NCBI GenBank assembly: GCA_028711875.1
Contig: JAQTRJ010000005.1
Coordinates: forward strand, 1-19,406
Origin: a bacterium
Lineage (GTDB): Bacteria; Electryoneota; RPQS01
Direction of reading: 5' to 3'
Length of the DNA stretch: 19,406 nucleotides
In this document: positions 1-7,542 of the stretch, piece after piece
Layout: the number at the start of each line of letters is the position of its first letter
Position numbering within the stretch: position 1 is the first letter of the stretch
The notes under the pieces: model-generated
Databases searched by the model: none
What the model saw: the letters and a program-made list of their open reading frames with translations, nothing else
What the model was told of the DNA's origin: nothing
Made by a program: the position numbers and the translations under genes

Positions 1-2
1 TG

Positions 3-368
3 ATGATGGTTGAGGGATGTGACAGAGAGAATCTCACATTTCCCTCTGGTTTGGTGTGCTATGCGGCGGATGGGACCTACATTCCTCCCCAGCCTGGCAT
101 GGCAGATATTATCGTCCTGCACCCATGTTATCCTAATCCCTTTAACAGCACAACAACGATTCAATATGAATTGATGGAGCCCGCATTCATTTCCATTCGA
201 ATCTACGATACACTGGGACGCGACGTGGGAATCCTCGCCGATGACGTGTTCGCCGCCGGAGAGCATTCGGTAGGTTGGAACTGCGCGGACTGCGCCAGCG
301 GAGTGTATTTCATCACCATGAGCGGTGCGGGAGTCCACCTTACCCGAAAAGCGATTTTATTGCGATAG
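3..368 (+). CDS. C-terminal part of a secreted protein with type IX (Por) sorting domain (5' partial)
   Basis: The reading frame is open to the left window edge, so this is almost certainly the 3' end of a longer gene. The first ATG at 3 is not a convincing start, as there is no room to see a ribosome site and no signal peptide. Residues about 38-121 form a typical type A sorting domain: YPNPFNST near residue 43, a beta-rich stretch with IRIYDTLGRDV, then a GVYF turn near 100 and a basic, hydrophobic end. In T9SS-bearing bacteria this domain directs proteins across the outer membrane and is then removed. The upstream functional domains lie outside the window, so the protein's role is unknown. 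The gene converges on the S8 protease gene. Its base composition looks less GC-rich than that of the rest of the window. Confidence 0.8.
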   Translation: MMVEGCDRENLTFPSGLVCYAADGTYIPPQPGMADIIVLHPCYPNPFNSTTTIQYELMEPAFISIRIYDTLGRDVGILADDVFAAGEHSVGWNCADCASGVYFITMSGAGVHLTRKAILLR

Positions 369-470
369 ATGTGAGGGGTGCTTCACACGAACACTCTCTG
401 CAATTGAGGGAAATGAGATGTTAACATTCTTGGTGTTGATCCGGTAGGGGCAACTTGCACATCGGGCGGC

Positions 471-504
471 AAAAAACAGCCGGGCACCTTGCGATGCCCG
501 GCTG
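471..504 (-). terminator. Rho-independent terminator of the S8 protease genes
   Basis: A perfect 10-bp inverted repeat (477-486 with 495-504, CAGCCGGGCA) encloses an 8-nt loop. On the minus strand it is followed directly by six T residues (471-476). It lies 28 bases past the stop codon of the minus-strand protease gene, which is the normal place for an intrinsic terminator. In the plus direction no T tract follows, so it should not terminate the converging gene that ends at 368. Confidence 0.9.
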
Positions 505-531
505 TGGCTATTCGAGAAATGAATCGGAGGG

Positions 532-3282
532 CTACTTGAGCAGAACCATCCGCTGCGTCGCGGAGAAATCACCGGCCTGCAAGTGAGCCAGATACACGCC
601 GCTGGCAAGGCCACTCGCATCGAACGTGAGTTCGTGCGATCCGGCCGACATGACATCGTTCACCAACACCGCCGCTTCGCGGCCCTGAATGTCAAACACC
701 CGCAATGTGACCCGCACCGACTGCGGCAAATCAAACGCGATGGTGGTCGTCGGGTTGAAGGGATTCGGATAGTTAGCCCGCAACGCATAACCGCTGGGGA
801 TACCACTCGCGACTCCCGGCTCTTCGACCGAACTTACCGGCGCGCCGAGCCAGGCCATCGTATTCTGCAGAATCTGCGAGTAGTGGGTGGTGCTGCTCAG
901 GCCGCAAGCGGCTTCAATCGCAAACGCGAAATAGGCGACTTTGTAGGTTCCGTTCTCAAACCGTACAGCACCCGTGCCGCCCTGCGTATAGTTGTAGAAC
1001 GCGGCCGCGCCACCCGTCGGCAGGATTTTGGAGGGACCGACCAGTCCGTTTCCGGCACACGAACCGCCGACCAGCAGCAGCGACGTTCCGCCGGAAATCG
1101 GATCTCCGTCCACACCGGCAAGCTGCCGCTGCGTACCGGCCGTGCCGTCGCTCTGCGCGTGCAGATAGTCGCTGTAAAACGGAGTTCCCGAAATGTCCTC
1201 GTCAATGTTCTGTCCGGCCAGCAGCAGACGACCGCCGCCGCCGAGGAAATTCGCCAGCAGGGTTTGATCGCTCGCGGTCAGCGTGCTGCTTCCTTCGTTT
1301 CCGCACACCCACACGATGTATTCGTACTCATAGATGTCGTCCACCATCAGCTCGCCGTCGTTCTGCACCGACCACACGTCGTGGTTGTAGCCGACCGCGC
1401 TTTCATTCATCATGCCGGCCGAGAAATAACTGTGAAAGCCGGCACCGGCGTCGTCGGCTACCACCAGCGTCGCCGGACGTCCCACCCGCAGAATGAACGT
1501 CTCGGTGTGCGGATAGTCGCCGCCGTCGCTGAAGGTGATGTTCAGCGACGCCCAATAGGCGTCAGTCACCGCGTTCGAAATCGTAATCTGTACCGGGCTG
1601 CCGGCGTTGTTCGCCGATTGTCCCGGCTCGATCACTCCAAATGTTTGAAATCCGTTGCCGATGACAATATTCGGATCGCTGCTCGTCACGTCCATCTGAG
1701 CATTGTAGGCCGTGCTCCAGCCGGCTTCGTTGGCGATGGTCAGAACCAACTGGCCCTCTTCGCCCGGTTCCAGCCGGTCGTCGCCGTCCGTGTCGTTCAG
1801 CACGGCAGCGCTCTGGAACAGCAGATAGGGAAACACCGTCATCAGCGGCCGCATCGCGTCAATCCGTCCCCGTCCCAGATGCGCCGGATTATAGCCCGGA
1901 TTCAGGGCGCTGATATCCACGCAGCCGTCGAGCACGAAATCCTCAATCTCCTGATTGTCCATGACCGGAAACAGCGACCAAAGCAGCGCGAACACGCCGG
2001 CCGCGTTGGGCGAGGCCATCGAGGTGCCGTCAAGAGCCTCGTAGCGGGGACTCAGCGACGTGGACATGATGTTGCTTCCGGGCGCGAAGCAGTCCAGCGT
2101 GGTGCCGTAATTCGAAAAATCCGAGACGATATCACCGCTGGTCGTGCTGCCCACCGAAATCACGTGAGCGTATCCCGACGGATAGTGCGGGGCGCTGCTG
2201 CTCTCGTTTCCGGAAGCTCCGCACAAGAGCGCTCCGTTGTTCCACGCCGCCAGACAGGCGTTTGCGCCCGCGCTGCTGTAGCCCGGTCCGCCATACGACA
2301 TGTTCAGCACGTTCGCGCCGTTCGCCACCGCCCAGGCGATCGCCGGAATCGTCGCCGCTTCCGGCAGTGCGCCCTGCAAATGGCCCTCGTTGTCCACGTA
2401 CATATAGCCCGCGCGGCAGAGCATGATGCGGATGTTCGGATTCACGCCCGTCACCCCGAAGCCGTTATTCCCCACCGCGCCGATGATCCCGATCACGTGC
2501 GTGCCGTGATTGTCAATGCTGCGCGGATTATTGTCTTCCTGACTGTCGCAATCCTCCCCGTCCGCGCAGTTGCCGATGTTGCGAATGAAATCCCAGGCGA
2601 TGAAATCGTCCACCTTCCCGTTCGCTTCATCGTCATTGCCGTTCAGATCGTCGTTGTCCCCCGGATAGGTCGTGTCCGTGTAGGCCTCTCCGTCCCCGTC
2701 CATGTCTTCGCCCGGATTAATCCAGAGATTGGCGCGGAGATCCTCGTGCAGCCACAGCACGCCGATGTCAATTGCACAGGCGATGATGTCGCGCGATCCG
2801 GTCGTGAAATCCCAGGCGCGCGGGCAGTTCATGGTGCGCTTGTCCCATTGATTGCCCCACAGTCCGTCGTTGGGAATGAAATCGCACGTCTTGCGCAGCA
2901 AGTCCGGCTCCGCATACTCCACGAGAGCGTCCGCTTCGAAATCCCGGGCCATGCTCAGGATGTCCGTTTCCTGAGGACACTCGATCAGCATCAGCCGGAA
3001 AAAATCGGGCGTGAATCTCAGCTTTCCCAGAATCTCGTCGTCAACCAGCCGCGTCATGCGCGTCACCTCGTAGCGCCGGAACAAGTCGTCGAGGGACGCG
3101 ATGCCGAGACTCATCGCCGCACCGCCGGTCTCGATGTCCTGCAGTGTGCCGGTGCTCTCCGCAAAGTTGACGATCAGATGACCCGGAACCCATTCGCAGC
3201 CGGTATAGTCTTGACCAGCCGCCGCGAACGCGGGGAACAGGCACACCGATAGAACTACGAAGCCAATCAGCAAGCGAAACAT
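532..3282 (-). CDS. Secreted subtilisin-like (S8) serine protease with GATase1-like domain and sorting domain (paralogue A)
   Basis: This is a 916-residue exported peptidase. The start is placed at the ATG at 3282 because AAGGAG sits 6 bases upstream; the longer TTG start would place that site inside the gene. Residues 1-22 are a signal peptide and about 30-135 a propeptide. The S8 catalytic domain spans about 145-480 with Asp172 (in AIDIGV), His259 (NHGTHV), oxyanion Asn359 and Ser421 (GTSMASP). An acidic, probably calcium-binding insertion (about 189-252, with DMDGDG) lies between Asp and His. A beta-sandwich stalk follows (about 485-600), then an alpha/beta GATase1- or ThuA-like domain (about 603-813), then a type A sorting domain from YPNPFNPT at 838 to the end. 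The usual DTG around the catalytic Asp is DIG here. It is a tandem paralogue of the next gene, lying 55 bp downstream of it, and is probably co-transcribed with it. Substrate is unknown; extracellular proteolysis is inferred. Confidence 0.93.
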   Translation of the reverse strand: MFRLLIGFVVLSVCLFPAFAAAGQDYTGCEWVPGHLIVNFAESTGTLQDIETGGAAMSLGIASLDDLFRRYEVTRMTRLVDDEILGKLRFTPDFFRLMLIECPQETDILSMARDFEADALVEYAEPDLLRKTCDFIPNDGLWGNQWDKRTMNCPRAWDFTTGSRDIIACAIDIGVLWLHEDLRANLWINPGEDMDGDGEAYTDTTYPGDNDDLNGNDDEANGKVDDFIAWDFIRNIGNCADGEDCDSQEDNNPRSIDNHGTHVIGIIGAVGNNGFGVTGVNPNIRIMLCRAGYMYVDNEGHLQGALPEAATIPAIAWAVANGANVLNMSYGGPGYSSAGANACLAAWNNGALLCGASGNESSSAPHYPSGYAHVISVGSTTSGDIVSDFSNYGTTLDCFAPGSNIMSTSLSPRYEALDGTSMASPNAAGVFALLWSLFPVMDNQEIEDFVLDGCVDISALNPGYNPAHLGRGRIDAMRPLMTVFPYLLFQSAAVLNDTDGDDRLEPGEEGQLVLTIANEAGWSTAYNAQMDVTSSDPNIVIGNGFQTFGVIEPGQSANNAGSPVQITISNAVTDAYWASLNITFSDGGDYPHTETFILRVGRPATLVVADDAGAGFHSYFSAGMMNESAVGYNHDVWSVQNDGELMVDDIYEYEYIVWVCGNEGSSTLTASDQTLLANFLGGGGRLLLAGQNIDEDISGTPFYSDYLHAQSDGTAGTQRQLAGVDGDPISGGTSLLLVGGSCAGNGLVGPSKILPTGGAAAFYNYTQGGTGAVRFENGTYKVAYFAFAIEAACGLSSTTHYSQILQNTMAWLGAPVSSVEEPGVASGIPSGYALRANYPNPFNPTTTIAFDLPQSVRVTLRVFDIQGREAAVLVNDVMSAGSHELTFDASGLASGVYLAHLQAGDFSATQRMVLLK
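1148..1220. repeat. Conserved nucleotide block shared with the paralogous protease gene (copy A)
   Basis: Bases 1148-1172 and 1196-1220 are identical to 3936-3960 and 3984-4008, with a diverged 23-base middle of equal length. The block encodes the GQNIDEDI and DYLHAQS motifs of the GATase1-like domain. It marks gene duplication or strong protein-level constraint, not a mobile repeat. Confidence 0.75.
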
Positions 3283-3288
3283 GGTGAA

Positions 3289-3294
3289 CTCCTT
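3289..3294 (-). promoter_or_regulatory. Shine-Dalgarno site that decides the start of protease A
   Basis: The minus strand reads AAGGAG, then 6 bases (TTCACC), then ATG at 3282. This spacing supports the ATG over the in-frame TTG at 3297. Confidence 0.8.
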
Positions 3295-3309
3295 CAAACA
3301 ATGCCAAAC

Positions 3310-3327
3310 GCGGCGTTCCAGCGCCGC
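3310..3327 (-). other. GC-rich hairpin between the two protease genes
   Basis: GCGGCG (3310-3315) pairs with CGCCGC (3322-3327) around a 6-nt loop, in the 55-bp gap between the tandem protease genes. On the minus strand only a short GTTTGG follows, so it would be a weak or attenuating terminator at best. No promoter is visible in the gap, which favours co-transcription of the pair. Confidence 0.35.
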
Positions 3328-3337
3328 CCGATAGTAG

Positions 3338-6055
3338 TCACTTAATCAGCAGCATCCGCCGCGTCCGCTCGACTCCGGCGGCCTGCAGGCGGATAACGTA
3401 GACGCCGCTCGGAAGCGGATCGCCGCGAAACGAAATCTCGTGAGTTCCCGCCGCCATCGGCGCGTTGATGAGCTGAGCGACGCGCCGTCCCAAAACGTCG
3501 AACACGTCCAACGTCACCCGACCCGACGCGGCCACGTCGAACGCGATCCGCGTGGACGCGTTGAACGGATTGGGATAATTCCCCAGCAACGCCGTCTGTG
3601 CGGGAGTCATGCGGGGCCGCACGGGCGGTGCAGCAAGCGTTCCCATCCAGCGCAGCGCGTCGGCGATCACGTCCTGATGATGAGTCGTCCCGCCCAGTCC
3701 GCAGGCCGCTTCGAGAGCAAACGCAAAGTAGGCCGTGCGATAATCGCCGGAGTACAGCGTGGCGCCGACTCCGCCTTCGCTATAGGTAAAGAGCGCTTCG
3801 CCGCCATTGACCGGAAGAACGCGGGACGGGCTGGTGCTGTTGCTTGCGCAGCCGCCGCCCTGCAGCAGCAACGACATCCCCGCCGACACCGGATTATCCG
3901 TCACGCCCGACAGTTGTCGGTTCCCTCCCAGATTCTCGCTCTGCGCGTGCAGATAGTCGCGATAAAACACCGTCGTCGCAATATCCTCGTCAATGTTCTG
4001 TCCGGCCACAATCAGATTGCCGCCGCCGTCGAGATAGGCGGACAGCACGGTCTGATCTTCCGCCGTCAGCGTTTGCCAGCTCTGATTGCCGCAGTGCCAA
4101 ATCACGGCGTTATACTGCGAAATCTCTCCGACGGGCACGGCGCTTTCGGTCAGAACGGTCCAGACGTCGAATGCCGCACCGGCATCCGTAATCGCCGATT
4201 CATAGTAAGACTGATACTCCATCCCGCCGTCGTCATCCACGAGCAGCACGGCTCCGCGTCCCACCCGCACCTCGATCGTCCGCGTCGTCCGGTAGCCGGC
4301 GGGCGAACTGAACGTGACCCGCAGCTCGGCCCAGAAGGCCGTGTCGAGCTCGGCCGCCGCCGCGACGATCACCGGATTCTCCGCGTTGTCGGCGGATTGT
4401 CCGGATGGAATCGCGCCCAGAAAAACGGAATCATCCGAAATCGTGACAAAGGGAGCATCGGTAGACACGATCATGGAAATGTCGTTGCCATCCGCCCAAC
4501 CCGGCACGTTGGCGCAGGTGATCACGAGCCGGCCGCTCTCACCGCGTTCCAGCCGGCCGTCGCCGTCGCCGCCGACAACGTCTGAAAGAGCAACCTCCGT
4601 CACCTCCAACTGCGGATAGAACGAAGCCACCGCGTTCTCGGCGTCCACTCGTCCGTGTCCAAGGTACGAGGCCGGAATTCCCGGATTCTGCGCCGTGATA
4701 CTCTGTGCCGTATTCAGCAGCAGGTCCCGCAGCTGCGCATTGGTCATCTCGGGAAACAGCGACCACACCAGCGCCGCCACGCCCGCCGCATTGGGGCTGG
4801 CCATGGATGTGCCGCTCATCGTTCCATAGGAATTGATTACCGTGCTCATGATCCCCGAGCCCGGCGAGCAGAGATCCGTCCACGTCCCCCGGTTCGACCA
4901 CCACGATAAACGATCATTATCTTCGGTCGAGTTGACGGCGATCACGTTTTCATACGCGGCCGGATATTGCGGTTCGGTGGAACCGTCATTTCCCGATGCC
5001 GCGAATAAAATCGCGCCCGCGTCCCACGCGGCGTTCATCACCTCTTCCGAATATCCCGAGCTGCCGCCGCCGCCGTAAGACATGTTAATCACGCGCGCGC
5101 CGTTGGCCACGGCATAAAGAATCGCCGGAAGCTCCGCACTGGCCGGAATTCCTCCCTCGCCCTCCCGGTCCAAGTACCCGGCGCGAACTCCCATTAATCT
5201 GCCCACCCAGCACATCCCCGCCATGCCGACATTGTTGTCGCCGCGGGCGGCCATGATTCCACCCACGTGCGTGCCGTGCGGATGCAGGCCGAACACGTCG
5301 TTGTCCATCTGACTATCGCAATCCTCGCCCGTGGCACAGTTGCCGATGCCATAGATAAAATCCCAGCCGAGGAAATCATCCCGGTAGCCGTTGCCGTCAT
5401 CGTCCGTTCCGTTCAGATCGTCATAGTCGCCCGGATAGCCGGGATCGGTCCACGCCACGCCATCGCCGTCCAGGTCTTCGCCGGGGTTCACCCACAGATT
5501 CGGAGTGAGATCGGGATGATTCCAGTCTATGCCGGTGTCAATCCCCACGCAAATCAGCTCCGAAGAACCGACGGTCACGTCCCAGACCGCCGGCGCGCCT
5601 ACGATCCGTTTGTCCCACTGCGAACTCCACAGCGCGTCGTTGGGAATCCGTCGGATGCGATAGACCACGTTCGGTTCGACGCGGATCACGCCGGGATCGG
5701 ATTCCAGCCGGGACAGTACGTTGAGCGCCGGGTAGTCTTCTCGAAAGCTCACGAGATAGGTTCGATAGAAATCGGGAGCAACGCGCAATTTGGATAGAAT
5801 GCCGTCGGGCACCAGCCGCCGCGCCTGAGTGACGTCGAATTCGCGGAAAATGTCGTTCAGCGACACGGAGTTCGTTGACAACACCCCGCTTTCCTCATCG
5901 AGACGGGAATTTATCTGAATATCATCGGAAAATGTTACGATTAGTTGCCCCTGAGTGAAATTACAGGAAGACCACCGATCCACACTGCCCGCTATCGCTC
6001 CGCCAGCGGTCAATCCGAGAACCAACCCCAAAATCATCCATGCGCGATGAGACAT
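3338..6055 (-). CDS. Secreted subtilisin-like (S8) serine protease with GATase1-like domain and sorting domain (paralogue B)
   Basis: This 905-residue protein has the same architecture as its downstream paralogue. The ATG at 6055 is preferred because CGGAG lies 8 bases upstream; a GTG three codons earlier would overlap that site. A signal peptide covers about residues 1-22 and a propeptide about 28-135. The S8 domain (about 148-475) has Asp173 in the canonical DTG, His260 in PHGTHV, Asn356 and Ser417 in SGTSMASP. An acidic insert with DLDGDG and a DDDGNG loop (about 190-250) resembles calcium-binding loops. The stalk spans about 485-600. The GATase1-like domain (about 601-806) opens with VLLVDDDGG. 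The sorting domain starts at YPNPFNAS near 827 and ends with basic and hydrophobic residues. It is the promoter-proximal gene of the pair. Degradation of extracellular protein is the likely role; the substrate is not evident. Confidence 0.94.
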   Translation of the reverse strand: MSHRAWMILGLVLGLTAGGAIAGSVDRWSSCNFTQGQLIVTFSDDIQINSRLDEESGVLSTNSVSLNDIFREFDVTQARRLVPDGILSKLRVAPDFYRTYLVSFREDYPALNVLSRLESDPGVIRVEPNVVYRIRRIPNDALWSSQWDKRIVGAPAVWDVTVGSSELICVGIDTGIDWNHPDLTPNLWVNPGEDLDGDGVAWTDPGYPGDYDDLNGTDDDGNGYRDDFLGWDFIYGIGNCATGEDCDSQMDNDVFGLHPHGTHVGGIMAARGDNNVGMAGMCWVGRLMGVRAGYLDREGEGGIPASAELPAILYAVANGARVINMSYGGGGSSGYSEEVMNAAWDAGAILFAASGNDGSTEPQYPAAYENVIAVNSTEDNDRLSWWSNRGTWTDLCSPGSGIMSTVINSYGTMSGTSMASPNAAGVAALVWSLFPEMTNAQLRDLLLNTAQSITAQNPGIPASYLGHGRVDAENAVASFYPQLEVTEVALSDVVGGDGDGRLERGESGRLVITCANVPGWADGNDISMIVSTDAPFVTISDDSVFLGAIPSGQSADNAENPVIVAAAAELDTAFWAELRVTFSSPAGYRTTRTIEVRVGRGAVLLVDDDGGMEYQSYYESAITDAGAAFDVWTVLTESAVPVGEISQYNAVIWHCGNQSWQTLTAEDQTVLSAYLDGGGNLIVAGQNIDEDIATTVFYRDYLHAQSENLGGNRQLSGVTDNPVSAGMSLLLQGGGCASNSTSPSRVLPVNGGEALFTYSEGGVGATLYSGDYRTAYFAFALEAACGLGGTTHHQDVIADALRWMGTLAAPPVRPRMTPAQTALLGNYPNPFNASTRIAFDVAASGRVTLDVFDVLGRRVAQLINAPMAAGTHEISFRGDPLPSGVYVIRLQAAGVERTRRMLLIK
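3936..4008. repeat. Conserved nucleotide block shared with the paralogous protease gene (copy B)
   Basis: Partner of 1148-1220: two 25-base identical stretches at the block ends and an ungapped, diverged 23-base middle. It encodes the motif-bearing core of the GATase1-like domain in paralogue B (about residues 686-708). Confidence 0.75.
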
Positions 6056-6063
6056 TCCATTCA

Positions 6064-6068
6064 CTCCG
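6064..6068 (-). promoter_or_regulatory. Shine-Dalgarno site that decides the start of protease B
   Basis: The minus strand reads CGGAG, then 8 bases, then ATG at 6055. The alternative GTG at 6064 overlaps this site and is therefore unlikely to be the start. Confidence 0.7.
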
Positions 6069-6083
6069 AAGTCTTTTTGAACT

Positions 6084-6116
6084 CAAAATTATAACAATTT
6101 AGCTGGTCAAAGTCAA
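6084..6116 (-). promoter_or_regulatory. Near-consensus promoter for the tandem protease genes
   Basis: The minus strand carries TTGACT (6111-6116), a spacer of exactly 17 bases, and TATAAT (6088-6093), which matches the general sigma-70 consensus almost perfectly. The same stretch also contains TAATTTTG (6084-6091), which fits the TAnnTTTG -7 element described for Bacteroidetes. The expected transcript start lies near 6080, leaving a leader of about 25 bases before the ATG at 6055. It sits just downstream of the pilus-operon terminator, so the protease genes have their own transcription unit. Confidence 0.8.
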
Positions 6117-6173
6117 TTCATATACGGAAATTGTGCCAATTCCTGTTGAATTCATAAAATAATAATATACAAT

Positions 6174-6200
6174 AAGAAAGCCTCCGGCGGAGGCTTTCTT
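6174..6200 (-). terminator. Rho-independent terminator of the type IV pilus operon
   Basis: A perfect 12-bp inverted repeat (6174-6185 with 6189-6200) encloses a 3-nt loop. On the minus strand the stem ends in CTTTCTT and runs into a very T/A-rich tail (ATTGTATATTATTATTTT). It follows the pilQ stop by about 85 bases and precedes the protease promoter. The stretch 6201-6284 holds no gene and nothing else I recognise. Confidence 0.92.
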
Positions 6201-6284
6201 CCATGCGAATAATGCGCATGACTCTGCAAATGTTCCATAGCCAGGCCATGAGATGCAGGCGAAACACCTCAGTACCCGCGAACA

Positions 6285-7514
6285 TCACTTCGTAGCCACG
6301 CGCGCCGGAATCACATGCGGAGTCACGAACACCATGATCTCCGTCTTGTCAAGAGTCTTGGCCTGATAGCTGAAGAGCCGGCCGAACAGCGGGATCGCGT
6401 TTAGAAGCGGAATCCTCCGCTCCACAAGACCGTCCTTGGATCGGATCACCCCGCCGATAACCACCGTCTGTCCGTCTTCCACCATCAACGTCGTGGTCAC
6501 CTCGGATGTCAGAATAATCACTCCGCCCGAAACGGTGGCCTCGCCGGATAAATCGGAGACCTCAGGATTCAGCGTCATGAGCACGTCTTTGTCGGGATTG
6601 ATATGCGGCGTGACCTTCAGCCGCACCGCCACATCAAAGAATTCCGTGACCAGATTTCCGGCTTCATCGAGCACGTTGATGGGAATCTTCTTGCCCGACA
6701 GAATCTCCGCCGTCTCGTTGTCGTTGATGAGAACCGACGGCTGCGAGAGTATTTCCGCCCGCCGATTCTCCTCGAGCGCTTGAATTTTGGCGTTGATATC
6801 CACCCCGTTTTCGAGCCGCCCGAACGTGAAGGTGCCCTGAGGATCCTGAATACCCAGGTCCACGCTGCCGCCGGCACGGGTATTCGCCAGCGGATTACTC
6901 AGATTTCCGATGGACCAATCCACGCCGATCTCCTGCGCCGTCGCGAAATCCACCTCGACGAACTTGGATTCGATCAGCACCTGCGCGGTCGGTTGATCGA
7001 GCGACACCATGATCTCTTCCATGTCCTCGATCACCGAGGGAATATCGCTGACGATCAGCGCGTTCGCCCGCACGTCGGCCTGACAGCGGCCGCGTTCGCT
7101 GAGCAGCTTCATCACCACCGTTTGCAGCTTCTCGGAGCGCGCGTACTTGATCTGATAGACTCTCGTCTCCAGATTCTCGAGCTTGCGCGCCTCCTCAAAA
7201 TCCTTGTGCGTGGAGACGCGGATGATCCCCTGGTTCTCGATCGCCACGAAATCGTTCATCTTGAGGATGTTGTCCAACGCTTCGCGCCACGGCACGTCAT
7301 GCAAGAGCACCGTTACCGATCCTTTGACCTCGCTGCCGGCCACGATGTTCATTCCTGAAAATTCCGAAATGCTGCGTAGAACAGCCCGGATGTCGGACTC
7401 TTCCACGTTCATGGAGATTCTGCCTCCCGTGCCGCGATAGGGTGCGGTTTGGCCGAATGCGGCCACCGCCGCGCCGATGCCGATCAGGAGGAAGAGGGTA
7501 ATTTTCCGTGTCAT
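6285..7514 (-). CDS. pilQ: Short type IV pilus secretin PilQ
   Basis: This is the outer-membrane secretin through which the pilus passes. I place the start at the ATG at 7514, where AAAGG lies 8 bases upstream and a signal peptide follows directly (residues 1-22, ending AAFGQ); longer starts add a non-hydrophobic leader. The protein has 409 residues. An N0/STN domain (about 33-85) is followed by one N1 domain (about 112-175) and the secretin beta-barrel domain (about 176-405), with VEDGQTVVIGGV and a C-terminal IPLFGRLF...KTEIMVFVTPHVI segment typical of the family. Proteobacterial PilQ is usually 600-900 residues, with AMIN domains and extra N-domains that are absent here. It is the last gene of the operon and overlaps the preceding pilP frame only if a longer start is used. 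Confidence 0.93.
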   Translation of the reverse strand: MTRKITLFLLIGIGAAVAAFGQTAPYRGTGGRISMNVEESDIRAVLRSISEFSGMNIVAGSEVKGSVTVLLHDVPWREALDNILKMNDFVAIENQGIIRVSTHKDFEEARKLENLETRVYQIKYARSEKLQTVVMKLLSERGRCQADVRANALIVSDIPSVIEDMEEIMVSLDQPTAQVLIESKFVEVDFATAQEIGVDWSIGNLSNPLANTRAGGSVDLGIQDPQGTFTFGRLENGVDINAKIQALEENRRAEILSQPSVLINDNETAEILSGKKIPINVLDEAGNLVTEFFDVAVRLKVTPHINPDKDVLMTLNPEVSDLSGEATVSGGVIILTSEVTTTLMVEDGQTVVIGGVIRSKDGLVERRIPLLNAIPLFGRLFSYQAKTLDKTEIMVFVTPHVIPARVATK

Positions 7515-7542
7515 CGCCTGCACCTTTTCCATTTGGAACCGG

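Noticed and set aside
369-470. A terminator for the plus-strand gene ending at 368
   Set aside because: A 5-bp pairing near 370-387 (TGTGA with TCACA) is too short and has no T tract after it.
583-3252. An 889-codon open frame on the plus strand, antisense to protease A
   Set aside because: It lies wholly inside a gene with clear S8 and sorting-domain motifs. Its product is rich in Arg, His, Val and Ala without any domain, as expected for the complementary frame of a GC-rich gene.
3310-3327. The hairpin between the two protease genes as a full terminator
   Set aside because: The stem has only 6 bp and no T tract follows on the minus strand, so it is listed only as a weak structure.
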